NCBI GenBank assembly: GCA_004123355.1
Contig: SCHM01000004.1
Location: 248,001 to 312,000, forward strand
Direction of reading: 5' to 3'
Source of the DNA: Amphirosellinia nigrospora
Lineage: Eukaryota; Ascomycota; Sordariomycetes; Xylariales; Xylariaceae
Length of the DNA stretch: 64,000 nt
Shown: positions 45,362 to 57,552 of the stretch, piece by piece
Numbering within the stretch: the stretch's first letter is position 1
How the letters are laid out: every line of letters begins with the position of its first letter
Notes under the pieces: model-generated
Told to the model about the DNA's origin: nothing
Database searches by the model: none
The model's input: only the letters and a program-made list of their open reading frames with translations
Position numbers and translations under genes: made by a program

Positions 45362-48318
45362 ATGGCTACCGCGAACGTCGGCACGCGCACCCTGCGGCGA
45401 CGTAGAGTATTTGACAGACGCCCGCTCTATGCAACTATCGTTATTTTTAGCTTTCTCGCCATCTACTCTTTCGTAAGCGGGAGGCTGCCGCCTACTACCT
45501 CTGCGCCCACACGGCGTTACCATGAGCAGCGCAGCCTGCCCTCCTTATCCAACGAAGACTGTCGCCTTGTCCATAATGCGCCCGATCGATGCGCTTTTGT
45601 CAAGCGCAATTGTCATGATGACGAGGCCGGCCTTCTCGAGTACCTCACTATCTACTACTGCACCCTCGGCCGCGTTCAGCCGTTGGCCTTCATTATCCTG
45701 GTCCTTTGGCTGGGTTTGCTCTTCACCACCATCGGCATCGCGGCGAGTGACTTCTTCAGCGTTAATTTGAGTACCATTTCGACCTTTCTGGGACTGAGCG
45801 AGAGTTTGGCCGGTGTGACCTTTTTGGCATTTGGAAATGGCTCGCCCGATGTCTTCAGCACCTTTGCCGCCATGAGCTCTAACAGTGGCAGCATGGCCGT
45901 CGGGGAGTTGATCGGTGCTGCCGGCTTCATCACCACCGTTGTCGCTGGCTCGATGGCCTTGGTGCGCGAATTTAGAGTCGCCAGGAAGACCTTTGTCAGG
46001 GACATCTGCTTTTCATAGTAGCCGTGGGATTCGCTGTTGGTTTTCTCTTTGACGGACAGCTACATTTTGTCGAGTGTCTTATCATGATCAGCTTCTATAT
46101 CTTCTATGTTGCCGTGGTGGTGGGTTGGCACGCGTATACTACGAGACGAAATACCGGAGAGCCAAGGAAGCTGCGTCTCGGCACATTTCTACGGAACTGT
46201 AGGGGATCACGGCAATGACGAGCTGGAACCCTATCGGGATCTTCCTGATGATGAAGACCTTTCTACGTCGAGAGGACGCGAGTCCGCGCCTACGGATATA
46301 ACAGCACTGGAGCAAACCCCTTTGATCGAGATCGATCGACCTAACGGGGGCCAGGGCGATGAATCCGATCAGGACCAACACGTTGCTGCTGAAGTCGCAA
46401 GTAGCATGAGAGTAAACCGCCCGAGAGGGCGACGTAGCACAACAACCATCACCCCTATCCGACCAAGTCTGGTTGGTGCGCTTGAATTTAGATCCGTGTT
46501 AGCATCATTGCAAAGAGAGGGAAACGTGCGAATGCGGCCCATCCATACCCGCACACTAGCGACTTCGCCCGGATTGGCCCCCATCTTGCAGTCCAAGAGC
46601 CGGTTAGCCCGCTTTCCGACACAGACAATGATACGGGATCCAAGCGACCAGAAGTCGCGCCCTTTCTTCAGGACATCTTCCTGTAACGATCGACCCTGAC
46701 ATCGCAGGGCGGGAGTTGATAGATGATGGGGCACGACCCTCGGGCCTCCATATAATAGGTGGTAGATTGGCTCCTCCGTAAGTGATAGAATACTTGAGAC
46801 AAACTCCGAGCATGACTCTCGGATGTTGACACCTACGTTGGATCGGCTACATATACCGAGCAGCCCAAATAGCGAGAGATCAACGCCACAACTTGACCCC
46901 TTTCCAAGGTTCACAGACTCGCCGCTCGTGATGACACCAGCTACACAACACCCGTCACATCCAACTCTTTCATCTCCTATTGCGGAGCTTCCTTCGCCTG
47001 TTTCGAGCGTAACTGCGAACAAGGGTCATAAGCCTGTGAAGTGGTGGCCTTATAGGTTCCTACCCGCGCCACACGTAATATTAAGCACCCTCTTTCCTAC
47101 GTTACAAGCATGGCGCACTAAGTCGATATGGGACAAATTTGTCAGCGTTATATCGGTGCCAAGTATTTTCTTACTGGTGATAACACTACCTGTCGTGGAG
47201 GATGATACAACCGACGACGTTTCTGAGGATATTATCGTCGATCAGCCATCCTTAGGTCACATACATCCGGTACCACCCGTAACTATCGAGTTTGAAGAAC
47301 CGACTGAACAAGAGACAGAGTGGCAACGCTACAGACGTAGTACGCGATCTAGAGGTTCGAGCCGAAGTCCTTCGCCCAATCGCAATAGTCTTACCGGCTC
47401 TCAAAACTGTGGGTGGCACGGAAACACCCGCCGTCCCATTTCAGCCACTGCAGAGATGCAACCGTCCCAGCCTCCTCCGGATTTAGGGTATGACGCGTCA
47501 ACAATCATAGGAGATGACCAAGGCTGGAATCGTTGTGTTATTGGTCCTCCAAATCTTCACCGGCCCTCTCTTTGTGTTTTGGTGGGTTGGGCCAATTTCG
47601 CCGAAGACTTGCAAAGACCCGTTGCGGTCCTCGTAAAAGCTGTTCTCATATCTCTGGTCGTTTCTTTAGTGTTATTGGCAGTACTCCTGGCCACTACGTC
47701 ACCCGACCATAGACCAAAGTATCATGTCGCATTCTGTTTTCTAGGTTTTGCCATCGCCATTGCTTGGATATCCACAGTGGCGGGTGAAGTAGTGGGAATA
47801 TTGAAAGCATTTGGTGTTATCTTAGATATATCAGAAGCCATCCTGGGACTAACCATCTTTGCGGTTGGCAATTCCGTGGGAGATCTGGTTGCTGACGTTA
47901 CAGTGGCTCGGTTGGGTTATCCCTGTAATGGCATTGTCGTGGTCACTTATCAACTAAACCGCAAGAAATTTGCTAACACAGTACCAGGTCAGCATGCTTT
48001 GGTGGGCCTCTGTTGAACATTTTGCTCGGCATCGGTCTCGGTGGTGCCTATCAAACTATCAACACCGCAAACAAGCATCACGCTGAACACCCGGATGAAC
48101 CTTACCAGTACCTACCGTATCACATACAAGTCACAGGGACGCTGATGGTCTCGACTATTGCACTACTCATAACGCTATTCTCGTTACTCATCGTTGTGCC
48201 GATGAATAAGTGGATGATGACCAGGAGGATAGGCTGGGGGCTTGTCGTGCTCTGGACTACGAGCACCATTCTCAATCTCGTGATCGAAATTACCGGCGCC
48301 TGGCAGGACGTAGCGTGA
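45362..48318 (+). CDS. Sodium/calcium exchanger family protein (NCLX/Ecm27-like)
   Basis: Polytopic cation antiporter, probably of an internal membrane (mitochondria, ER or vacuole). It starts MATANVGTRTLRRRRVFDRR, with a signal-anchor after it. The two inverted alpha-repeats of the CaCA superfamily are plain: GLSESLAGVTFLAFGNGSPD (about 45,792-45,851) and ISEAILGLTIFAVGNSVGDL (about 47,829-47,890). About ten membrane spans flank a long Ser/Arg-rich cytosolic loop (about 46,200-47,550), typical of the fungal SLC8B1/Ecm27-like group. An intron at 47,925-47,987 has GTAATG and a TGCTAAC branch. The frame slips in a T run at 46,012 (ICFS to FFIVAVGFAVGF), near 46,185 and 46,670, and near the last intron. 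About 970 residues. The H+/Ca2+ antiporter Vcx1 is excluded by length and motif form. Confidence 0.88.
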
Positions 48319-49011
48319 TTTCCCGAATGGCCATCACACGCAAACAAACACTCATGTACGCCATTACCTAGAACACCCATTGGATGATGCACGGAGGTGG
48401 CGTGTAGTTTGTGGTTTGTGGTTTGTGGCATCAGTACGAAGTACCTTAGTTCCATACCCATTGCGCGAATATATTCACAAGTATTTCTTCACAGGCCAGC
48501 TCTAGTAAGGCTGGATGTGATGCAATATGTCGTCCGAGTCATCATGTTACATATCATTGTGGCTAGCTGCACTCTAGAAACAGCCAGCGATAAAGCATAG
48601 CGCCTGATCTACTTATGCTGCAACGGAATACGGCGGGCATAAGCTATCATCGAGTTATTTATTACATGAGTGAGGCACCTGCCTCTGTGCAAGGCAAGGG
48701 GCTACTTCGGCCGGTGCTGGGCGCCAATGAATCAGCCTGTCCGCCTTAAACATGATACCTCCGGGGGAAATCATCGATGTCATTGCACGACCAGGAGGCC
48801 GCGCAATATGACAGAATGAGAGAAGCTGCCTATCATCCGTGTTACAGTCTCGAAATATGCTGTGTATAAAAGGGCAGTGTTCCGACGAAGAATGAAGAGG
48901 TCAGATCGAAGTACACAACATCCTCACATTCACAAGACTCCCCAATATTATCCATCTCCAGCTTTCCATTCACACATCTCATCAGACTCACACAGTCTCC
49001 AACATTCACCA
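48319..49011. other. Intergenic, promoter of the small protein gene
   Basis: A tandem GTTTGTG is at about 48,409-48,428. A TATA-like TGTATAAAAGG lies at 48,860-48,871, and a C/A-rich leader with CACAAGACTCC precedes the ATG at 49,012. No gene is seen. Confidence 0.5.
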
Positions 49012-49313
49012 TGTCCACCCAGACCAACCCAACTGCCCAGCTTACCGTCCCCGGGAGCCCAAGCCGAGGGCGCAGACAAGTCGGGCGCCGCCAAGGGCAC
49101 CTCCCCAAGCCAGGCCAACACGGCCGTGACGACTGACGGGTTCAAGAAGGCCGCTGCCCAGCAAGGTGAGGGCGGCGCCGCCGAGGGCGACAAGGCCGAG
49201 GGCGGCCAGCAGACGGTCAAGGAGGTCAAGCACCCCAACCCTACGACAACGACGAGATAGCGCCAGATCAGCAGCAGCAGGCGGGCAAGGAGAAGGCGGC
49301 TGACAACGCGTAG
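49012..49313 (+). CDS. Small hydrophilic Ala/Gly/Lys-rich protein, function unknown
   Basis: Starts MSTQTNPTAQLTVPG in good context (CACCATGTCC) and continues, after a frame slip near 49,053, as QAEGADKSGAAKGTSPSQAN, TAVTTDGFKKAAAQQGEGGA and EGDKAEGGQQTVKEVKHP. After a second slip near 49,232 it ends with DNDEIAPDQQQQAGKEKAAD. About 98 residues, no membrane segment, and a composition like fungal stress-induced disordered proteins. A TATA-like box and a long leader suggest inducible expression. The frame stays open for 67 codons beyond the TAG at 49,311, to a stop at 49,515, and the extra part is a diverged copy of the last 95 bases. The coding end is therefore uncertain. Confidence 0.6.
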
Positions 49314-49517
49314 AATGCGCAGTCTAAGCCGTCCAACGCCCTAGGCAGACTTTTCGCAGTGCTCCAGGGCAAGGGAAAGGAGAAGGAGAGTAGTGAGAAG
49401 ACGGAGGCCGACGACGCACGGGGTGCGCAGTCGGAGCCGTCCGTCATCACACGGGATCAGTTTTTTCGCAGAGCTAGCAGCGAGAGAGAACGGCGATGGC
49501 AAGGAGGCCGGTGGTAG

Positions 49518-50534
49518 CTGAGGATGATGGTGGACGGGGCAATACACGCTCACGGATCGACAGGAGAATGCTGTCCCCGTTTCATCAGTACGTCCGTTTA
49601 CTCTTATCTCGCCTCGTACACCGGTGAGTGTGCGAGGCGAGGGTTTTGGGCTTGATGATTTGGCGAACGCCGTACTATTCACTTCTCTTCTCATTCCCTC
49701 TCGTGTGAGGGATGACCCATGATCAGCTAGCTGGTTTGGATTAGATAACAATCAGACACTCGTTTATTTATCACCCTGTGTTACGCACTACAGCCTGCAT
49801 GATGGCTCATTTCATTATGGTGATCGGGTCAATGTCTTGACTGAGAAAACTCATCCTTGTAGTCTCACTTGTCTTACCCTATGAAAGATTCCGAATCATC
49901 ACATATCTGTCCTCGGAATTGAGATGTGTCCTCATTGATATAGCTGACGACGCTCGAAACAATTCCCAGCTAGAACTGACGCACGGTCATACACAACGTG
50001 CTATTTTCAGGAGTGCATGTGACGAGTGAATGAGGCTGTATCCCTCCTGTAATCTCACGATACCAGATGAGATCTCACAAAAAGAGCCAACACCTGATGA
50101 GAGCGTGAGACCACGTTCAGCGGGTCGGTCTCCCATTGGCCAACCCCATGATCCGCTAGTCCCCCCGGCGCCCCTGTCTTCGATCCCCTGTAAGCTGGGC
50201 TAGACCAGCGCTAGAGCACCGAGACTGGACAGCTCGACAACCCTCTATTCCCCGATTTGGAGGGTATTGATTCCATGTACGTACCACCACCAATCACCAG
50301 GACACCAACAACCAATTGTTCGTGCCTGATACCTTATCTTACCATCAATTGATCCTTGCTTTGTGTTTTTTTTTTTTTTCGACTGCCAAGTCTATCTTCA
50401 TATAATCACCTCGTCTTTCCTCCTTCTGTCGTGATACCCACCACACCAAGAAGACGAAGCACAACATCGTTTGCTACTTCGCCACACGGTTAAACCGATC
50501 TCATCCCATCATCATCACCAACCCCGCCTCAGCC
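49518..50534. other. Intergenic, upstream of SEC53
   Basis: No gene is seen. CT- and T-rich runs (about 50,366-50,380) and a CA-rich leader precede the SEC53 start, usual for a strongly expressed fungal gene. Confidence 0.45.
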
Positions 50535-51453
50535 ATGGACTAGCAGCACCCCCGGCCTACCCTCCCTCGAGGAGCGCCCGATCAAGAACACCATCGTGCT
50601 ATTCGACGTCGACGGCACCCTGTCACCGGCCCGGCGGTCCGGCGACGCCCGAGATGCTCGCGGCGCTCGCGGCGCTCCGACAGAAGGTGGCCATACGGCT
50701 ACGGGTGGGGGATCGGACTCTCCAAGCAGCAGGAGCAGCTGGGGGCCGGCGGACCGGGCCGTGAGACGGACATGTTCGACTTCAGCTTCAGCGAGAACGG
50801 GCTGGGGGGCGTGGCGCTGGGCTGGGCGCTGCCCGGCACGAGCTTCATCCAGTGGATCGGGGAGGCGCGGTACCAGGCGCTTCGTGTCAACTTCATCCTG
50901 CGCTACGTCGCCGACTCGACATCCCCGTCAAGCGCGGCACCTTTGTCGAGTTCCGCGCACGGCATGATCAACGTCTCGCCCATCGGGCGCAACGCCAACC
51001 TGCAGGAGCGGCCTGGCTTCGAGAAGTACGACCTCGAGCAGGCATCGGCCCGCCTTCATCCAGAGGCTGAAGGAAGAGTTCGCGCACATTGACCTGACGT
51101 GAGTTATACCCGATGCTGCGAGGACCGGGGGGGAGAAGGGAGAGAAGGGAGGAAGCGAGGAAAGGAAGAAGGAAGCTAACGTGGAAATAAAAAAAAACCT
51201 AGCTACTCCATCGGCGGCCAGCTCTCCTTCGACGTCTTCCCCACCGGCTGGGACAAGACCTACTGCCTGCGCCACCTCGAGGCCGAGGCCAAGAAGCCTG
51301 ACGGCATCGAATACAAGACGATCCATTCTTTCGGCGACAAGACATTCGAGGGCGGCAATGATGGGAGATCTACACGGACAAGCGCGTCATCGGCCATTCG
51401 GTCAAGGATCCGACGACACCCGCCATATCCTCAGGGAGCTCTTCGACGTGTAG
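50535..51453 (+). CDS. SEC53: Phosphomannomutase
   Basis: Converts mannose-6-phosphate to mannose-1-phosphate for GDP-mannose, N-glycans, O-mannose and GPI anchors; cytosolic, HAD superfamily. [20 protein letters not shown] begins the conserved part, and [10 protein letters not shown] holds the nucleophile Asp. Further signatures are [31 protein letters not shown] (split by a slip), [20 protein letters not shown] and [17 protein letters not shown] (split). The protein ends [10 protein letters not shown]. An intron at 51,099-51,202 joins HIDLT to YSIGGQ. The frame changes about eight times between 50,540 and 51,370, the densest in the window, some as extra or paired missing bases. The gene is essential in yeast and all motifs are present, so sequence error is the likely cause. 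Confidence 0.92.
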
Positions 51454-52135
51454 ACATCACTGCAGGATGATAAAGCTGGGTGGAGGGATTAAGAAAAATT
51501 TAGACCTGGCGATAGTCAGGGAACAGGTCGGGGGAGGGGGGGCGAGAGCCCATTTAAAAGAGACACCTATAAAGAAGAAGAGATGCAAAAAATGCGCCAT
51601 GATAAGTAGACATGGTGAAACCGCTGTGGGGAACGTTTCATGACTCCCGATATACCAACCTAGAGCTTGTCGCCATCCATCCATACTAGAAAGAGAAACA
51701 AAGAAAAGGTTAGGAGCGGGGAACTGAAGGCTGTGATATCTCGGTCGGAGGGGTAGATGATTGTTAGTATACTGATAAACGAAGATAAATTTTCAAAGAG
51801 GCTCGAAGACGGAATCACGCAATCATTCTCAAGTATCTTGATTCAAAATCGTTCATCCAAAATGTCCTAATGTCGCTCGCGTACGCCATACGGCCTCAGA
51901 GAACCAAAACCTCCCGACCAACCAAGTACCAAAAAGCTACACTTCCGCCATTCTTCAAATACATCCGCATCCCCGCCCACTCACATTGACCTCGAGATCT
52001 AAAGGTATAGGTAGCGTAACATACGTAAAAAAAAACAAGCGTTTCATATTCTCATAGACGGTCGTCTCAAGCCTGACCCTAACCCTCTCTGTCTCCAAAG
52101 TACTAGATAGATCCAGCCTATCCCAAACCCCTCGC
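51454..52135. other. Intergenic between convergent SEC53 and the PhoD-like gene
   Basis: The 3' flanks of both genes. No gene or repeat is seen. Confidence 0.45.
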
Positions 52136-55100
52136 TCACCGCCCAAACTCAAGATGCGGCACGATAACCGGGCCATACTTCGTCGGCGCCGTGAACGCGC
52201 CATCGCCCTGGACCACGAAATCCACCGCGAGACTCAACTTGCTGAGCCCCGCATTCCCGCTATGGGTGGAGGCGGCATACTGCGTGCCGGCGATGGCTTC
52301 GGGATCGTACGCGACGACGGCGACGTAGTTCCGTCGCCCCATGAGTTTTTTCAACTCCCGCGGGGAACCACTGGCGTCGGTGTGGAAGATCTCCATCATG
52401 TCTTCTTTAGTATCCGTGATCGAGGTATCGTGGGACGAAGACTTTTGGCCGTTGGGCGGCAGGTAGTGCGTCTTGTTGCTGTGTTGCAGCATCTTGAGGA
52501 TATAGTTTGCCGCCGGCGCGGCCACGATGGGGGAGGTTATGATCTGGTACATTGTTTTGTGGTCGCTTGGGTGTGACGGGTCGTGGACTAGGCCTGCGCC
52601 TGCGGCGTTGACGTCTGGGGGCGTTAGTTTGCTAGTTTCCATGATGCAGGATAGAAGTGTGGGGTAAAAAGGAGAAATAAAAAACCAAGGGACTCGAAAG
52701 AAAGTATATGTGTATAAACTCACCTCCAGACAAGAAAGTCATCCGAATCCCCTTCTGATGCGCAATACCCTGCAGCGTGCGGATGAGATACGTGCGCTCG
52801 AGATCTTTGGTGTCATGCGTCCACATGTCCTTCAATATCTCGCCGATATCGAGATCACCAAATTGATTGACCACATTTCCCATAAGTCCGGATTTGCCCA
52901 CGGCTCTCTTGACTTGGTTGAAGCCCGAGGCGACGACTTCTTTCCCGCCCACGATACCAGCGACAGAGCTCGTGACTTTGCCTAGCACGTTATATCCGGC
53001 GTTGACGGCCTTTTTGCCCGTGGCGAAGGTGTTGGCGAGACTCTCCATGGTGTCGAGGCGTGGGTAGACGAGGGGCACCGAGACCATCCAGATGCAGTGC
53101 TGTACGCTGGGAGGTAGCATGGCGACTTTGGGGAACAGACCTTGATAAGTCGGGCCCGCGAGCACGCGGTTTTGCGTGCGTTCTGAGCGCACGTCGACGC
53201 CTACTACGACGACGGCAGGGCCGAGGAATTTGACAAAGTGCCAGCCCTGACCCGTAATAGTGAACAGGTCCAAGTCGTGCCCCACGTTACGCAGGATCTC
53301 GAGCGTCGTGTGGTGTTGAAAGAGAAGGTACATGTCCACCGCGATGCGCCCAATGTTCTTGAAGACCTGCGAGTTCTGCATGTAGTCGGGGTACGATCCG
53401 TAGCCGTCGAAGCTGTGATTTGTCATTAGTTGTCAGGTTCCTAACCAGTAGTGAAAAGGGAGTAGGTACGCCAAAACTTACATATCATGGTCATCAATCT
53501 GGCAAACATGCGGAATCTGCGCAAACGCCTCACGCAAGAAGGGCTGATCGAAATGACTCGTATAAAAGTGGAAATAAGCATGCGTGGCATCCTCCTCATG
53601 TCGCGCCGTCCACGACGCATTCTTTCGGTTCTCTTTTCCAGGCATGGCGAGCCACTGCTTGAGCAGCGGGACCTCCTTCCACAAGCGGTCGCCGTAGATC
53701 TGGTCGCCGAGACCGAGCTGCACGTGAAAGCCGCCGCAGTCGACGTTCTTCTGCAGCACGTCCTTCCACATGAATCCCAGCCCGCCGAGCTTGCTGCGCT
53801 CGCTCTGCGACGTGCTAGCCGCGAAGTCGTTCCCCGAGTGCGCGACGAAGCGCCATCCCGTCTCTGACCGGCCCGCGACCACGAACTCGTACCGCGTGCA
53901 GCCCAGATGCGAGGTCACGGCGTATGTCCAGCGCTCCGTACCCGCGTCGCTCATCTGGAGGTCTATGTCGTATTTGTAGAACTGCCAGCGCTGATGCGTG
54001 TATACAGAACGAGGGATAAGTTGGCGGGGGTTGGGGCTCAGGTCCATGCTTTGGTGAATATGAATGGTCGGCGGCTGCGGCGCGTCCGTGACGATCATGA
54101 CGCTACCCAGCCATAGCCCCTTCTCGACATCCATGTTGACGTACCGCAGGTATGGCCCGAAGTACACCCGTTCGTCGGCTGCACTTTGTACATATCCACA
54201 CCTGGCCCGGGCGGCGGCCCGCTGAATCCCGCTGCTGAAGGGGTAGCTGTCGCTACGCTCATGATACTCTCTGCGTATCCCGGTGTCGCAGGCGGGAACA
54301 TGGGTGATGCCATGGCGCTCTGTTTACCGAAGATGGGGGACGCGAGCGGGTTACCGTATGTCGATGCCGTTGGCGATAGTGGCGCTACATCATGATGGAT
54401 CGGGTTTGGTCCCTTCGGGAACTCCCATTGTGTCGCTTGCGTCGCGAGATGAATGTAGTAGTACTGCCCCGAGTTCTGATCCAGATGGGCGATCCAGCCT
54501 TCGGGGAGTGGTGGGGGATGTCGGCCCCTGACCGTTTTGGAACGGCGATGGGGTGTGGAGGATGGTCGTGGCGGTAGCAGCACCAGCCGAAGTACCGGCG
54601 GCGCTGGTTGCGACGGCGGGCGCCTGAACCTGCTGTGCGCTGGGTTGGCTATCAGGCCGGGATCGTTAGCAAAGGCGGGATGGCCAGGGTGTTGTAGAGC
54701 GGGAGATGTCAGTCCAGCTGCAATTTCATTCGCCTTCTTTGGTGGCGGTGATGCCGGGTTGGCCTGTGCCGGCGTAGAGCCCGCGCTCGCTTGTGTTGGC
54801 CGTTGTTTCTCATTCAGGTACCCGGCGGACCCCCCACTGGGCGTGATGCTGGAGTACGCTGGCGGCGGGCTGGGCGACATCTGCATGCGCTGGAAGTCCT
54901 GTTCGAGCACGCTGACTTGTAACGCGGGTCCTCCCGCCGCGTTTGCATTTTGGGGCGCATTAGTGTTAGGCGGACGGGTGGACTGAGGGCTGAAGCTAGA
55001 CGTCGTGGGACTGGTCACAGGGTTCGCTCCTTGATACACGGTCGGAGGTCCGTGTGGTTGCTGGTCTGGGGTCTCTGTCGGTGTCCATGGTCGAGGAGGT

Positions 55101-56060
55101 TGTGGAGTTGTCGGGTGCTGTTGCTGACCATACTGCGCCAAACGCTGAGCTGCGGCAGCACTCTGAAAGCTGTTCAACGTCGCGGTGCCCGAGATCCGGA
55201 GGCCGCATACCGCGCTTCGATACCGCCACCAGGAATGTTGCCCGGCTCGACGATGGGAGTTTCGGGCGGCGGCGGCGATCCTCGGTTCGCTCTCGTGGTC
55301 GACGTAGATGCCGTCGACGCGAAACGGTTCACCCCGCTATCCTCGGGCATCTTGAGATAGCTTTCTGTGATGGATTGTTGAGGCCGTGGGTTGCTATTCG
55401 AGCTCGAACTCGAGGCGGCCGAGGCCACACGGGGTGGTGGGTAGTACGGCTTCTGGTGATAATCGGGGAAAGGCGTAGTAGAGACGGCGGCAGGCTTCTG
55501 CTGGTGCGACAGAGGTTTTGCGAATAAGCCACCATCATCTCCCGGAGGACTCGAAGGGCTAAGGGCACCGGGCAGCGGCTTCGGGGCCGTCCCCGACGCT
55601 CGGCGAGGCCGGGTCCTCTCTTGTCGATGGGACTCGTGTCAAGCCGAGGGGTGGTGTCATTCAGGCGGGACGAGCCACCTGAGCCACCTGCGCCGGCCGG
55701 GTTGGTATATATCTTGTTCATGGATGGCTTCCGGTCGTCGGTGGCGTAGGGCGGTCGACTAGCTTGGGCTTGGGCTTGGGCTTGGGTCTGGGTCTGGTTA
55801 GACTGGCCGAACCGGAGATCGTCGTCATCGGGGTAAGGCAGTGGCGCGGCCGAACTCGAAGCACCGGGCGGCAGCGGAAAGGTAGGCTTGGAGGCGACCG
55901 GGGCGGGATACGGATACTTGAAGCGGTCGGAAGTCTTGTCGGCGGCAGGCTTGGGGCTCTGCGGCTTGAATATCCTCAGCGGTTCGATCGTCGGGCTGTC
56001 GCAATCCTCGGTAGGCTTATTGAGAAACATCTCCTCCTCGGGTCGACCATGTTGGGCCAT
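52136..56060 (-). CDS. WW-domain PhoD-like phosphatase (PhoD_2 type)
   Basis: Predicted metallophosphatase of the calcineurin-like/PhoD fold; the substrate is unknown. It starts MAQHGRPEEEMFLNKPTEDC. The first 500 or so residues are disordered and rich in Pro, Gln and Ser, including a QAQAQAQ run coded at about 55,760-55,795. A WW domain follows: LPEGWIAHLDQNSGQYYYIH then ATQWEFP (about 54,430-54,525). The phosphatase part shows VYFGPYLRYVNMD, LGLGDQIYGDRLW (metal-binding Asp) and HVCQIDDHDIFDGYGSYPDY (Asp-Asp-His cluster), as in fungal PhoD_2 proteins, and ends in VPHLEFGR. Introns lie at 53,413-53,481 (between DDHDI and FDGYG) and 52,615-52,723 (between FLSG and DVNAAG). Frames slip near 55,540, 55,175, 54,560 and 54,150. 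About 1,230 residues. Confidence 0.85.
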
Positions 56061-57552
56061 GTTTGTTTCACGTACCCTCGCTTCGGGCGAGCGATACGCA
56101 GACGAACGAACAAGTTCCCTTGGGTGCTTTGGACGGGCGTGCGATGACGCACGGCGAGCAGGGTTGACAACAGGAGCTTCCGCTCTGACGGGTGTTTGAG
56201 GGCGGCCTTATCGCGACCTGGTGGGGGTGACAAAGTACAAAGTGAGGCCTCTCACGCGATTCGAGCTGATAGTGGTTGCCGCGCCTTGACTCTATCAATC
56301 AATGTGTCGCTAGCTGTCGCAAGTTGTAGGTAGTATGAATAACATATACAGGAGAAGATGGAACGAAAAGCCAACCGTAGGGCGTCGCGAGACGAAAATG
56401 ATGGGGAGATGGTGATGCGCAGTTACGGCGGCTGCCCGCATCACAGGCGGTTATCTCGAAGCAAGATTCGCGGGAAGGGGAACGAGACCAGCCAGACGAG
56501 ACCAGGGCGTTAACCAGGATGTGACCAGGGGTTGAGGCGGGTCTCGCTGTGCATCACCAGTCTAGTTGGTGCTTGCCGCTTGGCAGCGGACATGAGAGGC
56601 CTCATGATTGGTCCTTACACAACAGGCGCTTAGGCTGGGGGAATATATACAGTACATAGTACATAGTAGTCGAATCGCCGCCCAATAGTGGGACAATAGC
56701 GGGAATATCTGCTTGGGACACGGCACTCGGCTCCCTCTCTTCCTCACTCTGAACAGACCACAACCACAACCAGAACATCACACATGTGGGTCACGAATAA
56801 AGCGAATACGATATGATGAGATGCGGCGGCCGGGTACTTACTATCTTGGTCGACCATCATCCTCACCTCGAAATTGGAGTGTCTGGGTTCACGTTCCTAG
56901 CGTGGCGTGTAGTATTCATGCTGGGTTTACGGCATGCCGCATGCCTATATGTATGCGCCATGCAACAGGAACCCGCTCACATTGGGGCCAGATTCTCGGA
57001 TAGACCCGAAAAGCGAATACTTTAAGTCCCTATGTAAGATATTGATATCGTGGGAGCCAATCAGATATTAGATTGTGATCGGTATGACCCGCAGCTGTAG
57101 GATAGGGACTCTAACAACGCGGCAAGCATTCAAACATGGCTTTGATAACGTGGGCAAATAATCAAACAATCATTCCACGAATTTAAAACCACCCATCTAG
57201 TCATCCAGTTAGCTCCCTCTTCGTTCTTAAACTTCCGTTCATATTACATGATGTGAGTTAGCAAGAGAATACCGAATAACTGCCAAATAGTTTTCATGCA
57301 TGAGATTCGAGATTGAACGAGATTTAGCAACAGCTTGTCACAAGTAATTTTACTCGACTCTTCATCAATATTCGTTCATTGAAATTAATTACATGACCCT
57401 CGATCAAGAAGAAAGTGATATAAGCAGTCTTTCCCAGCCTCAGAAGGGTATTAGCCAGCCCACCGTCCGAGCCATTGGTGAACCCATCAGCCAATTCATT
57501 ACATCCTAAAAGAATACAAAGCCCACATACAAACCAAGATGGATACATCTGC
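56061..57552. other. Intergenic, upstream of the PhoD-like gene
   Basis: The first 300 bases are the likely promoter and leader of the PhoD-like gene. The rest, up to the NLR stop, shows no gene or recognisable repeat. Confidence 0.45.
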
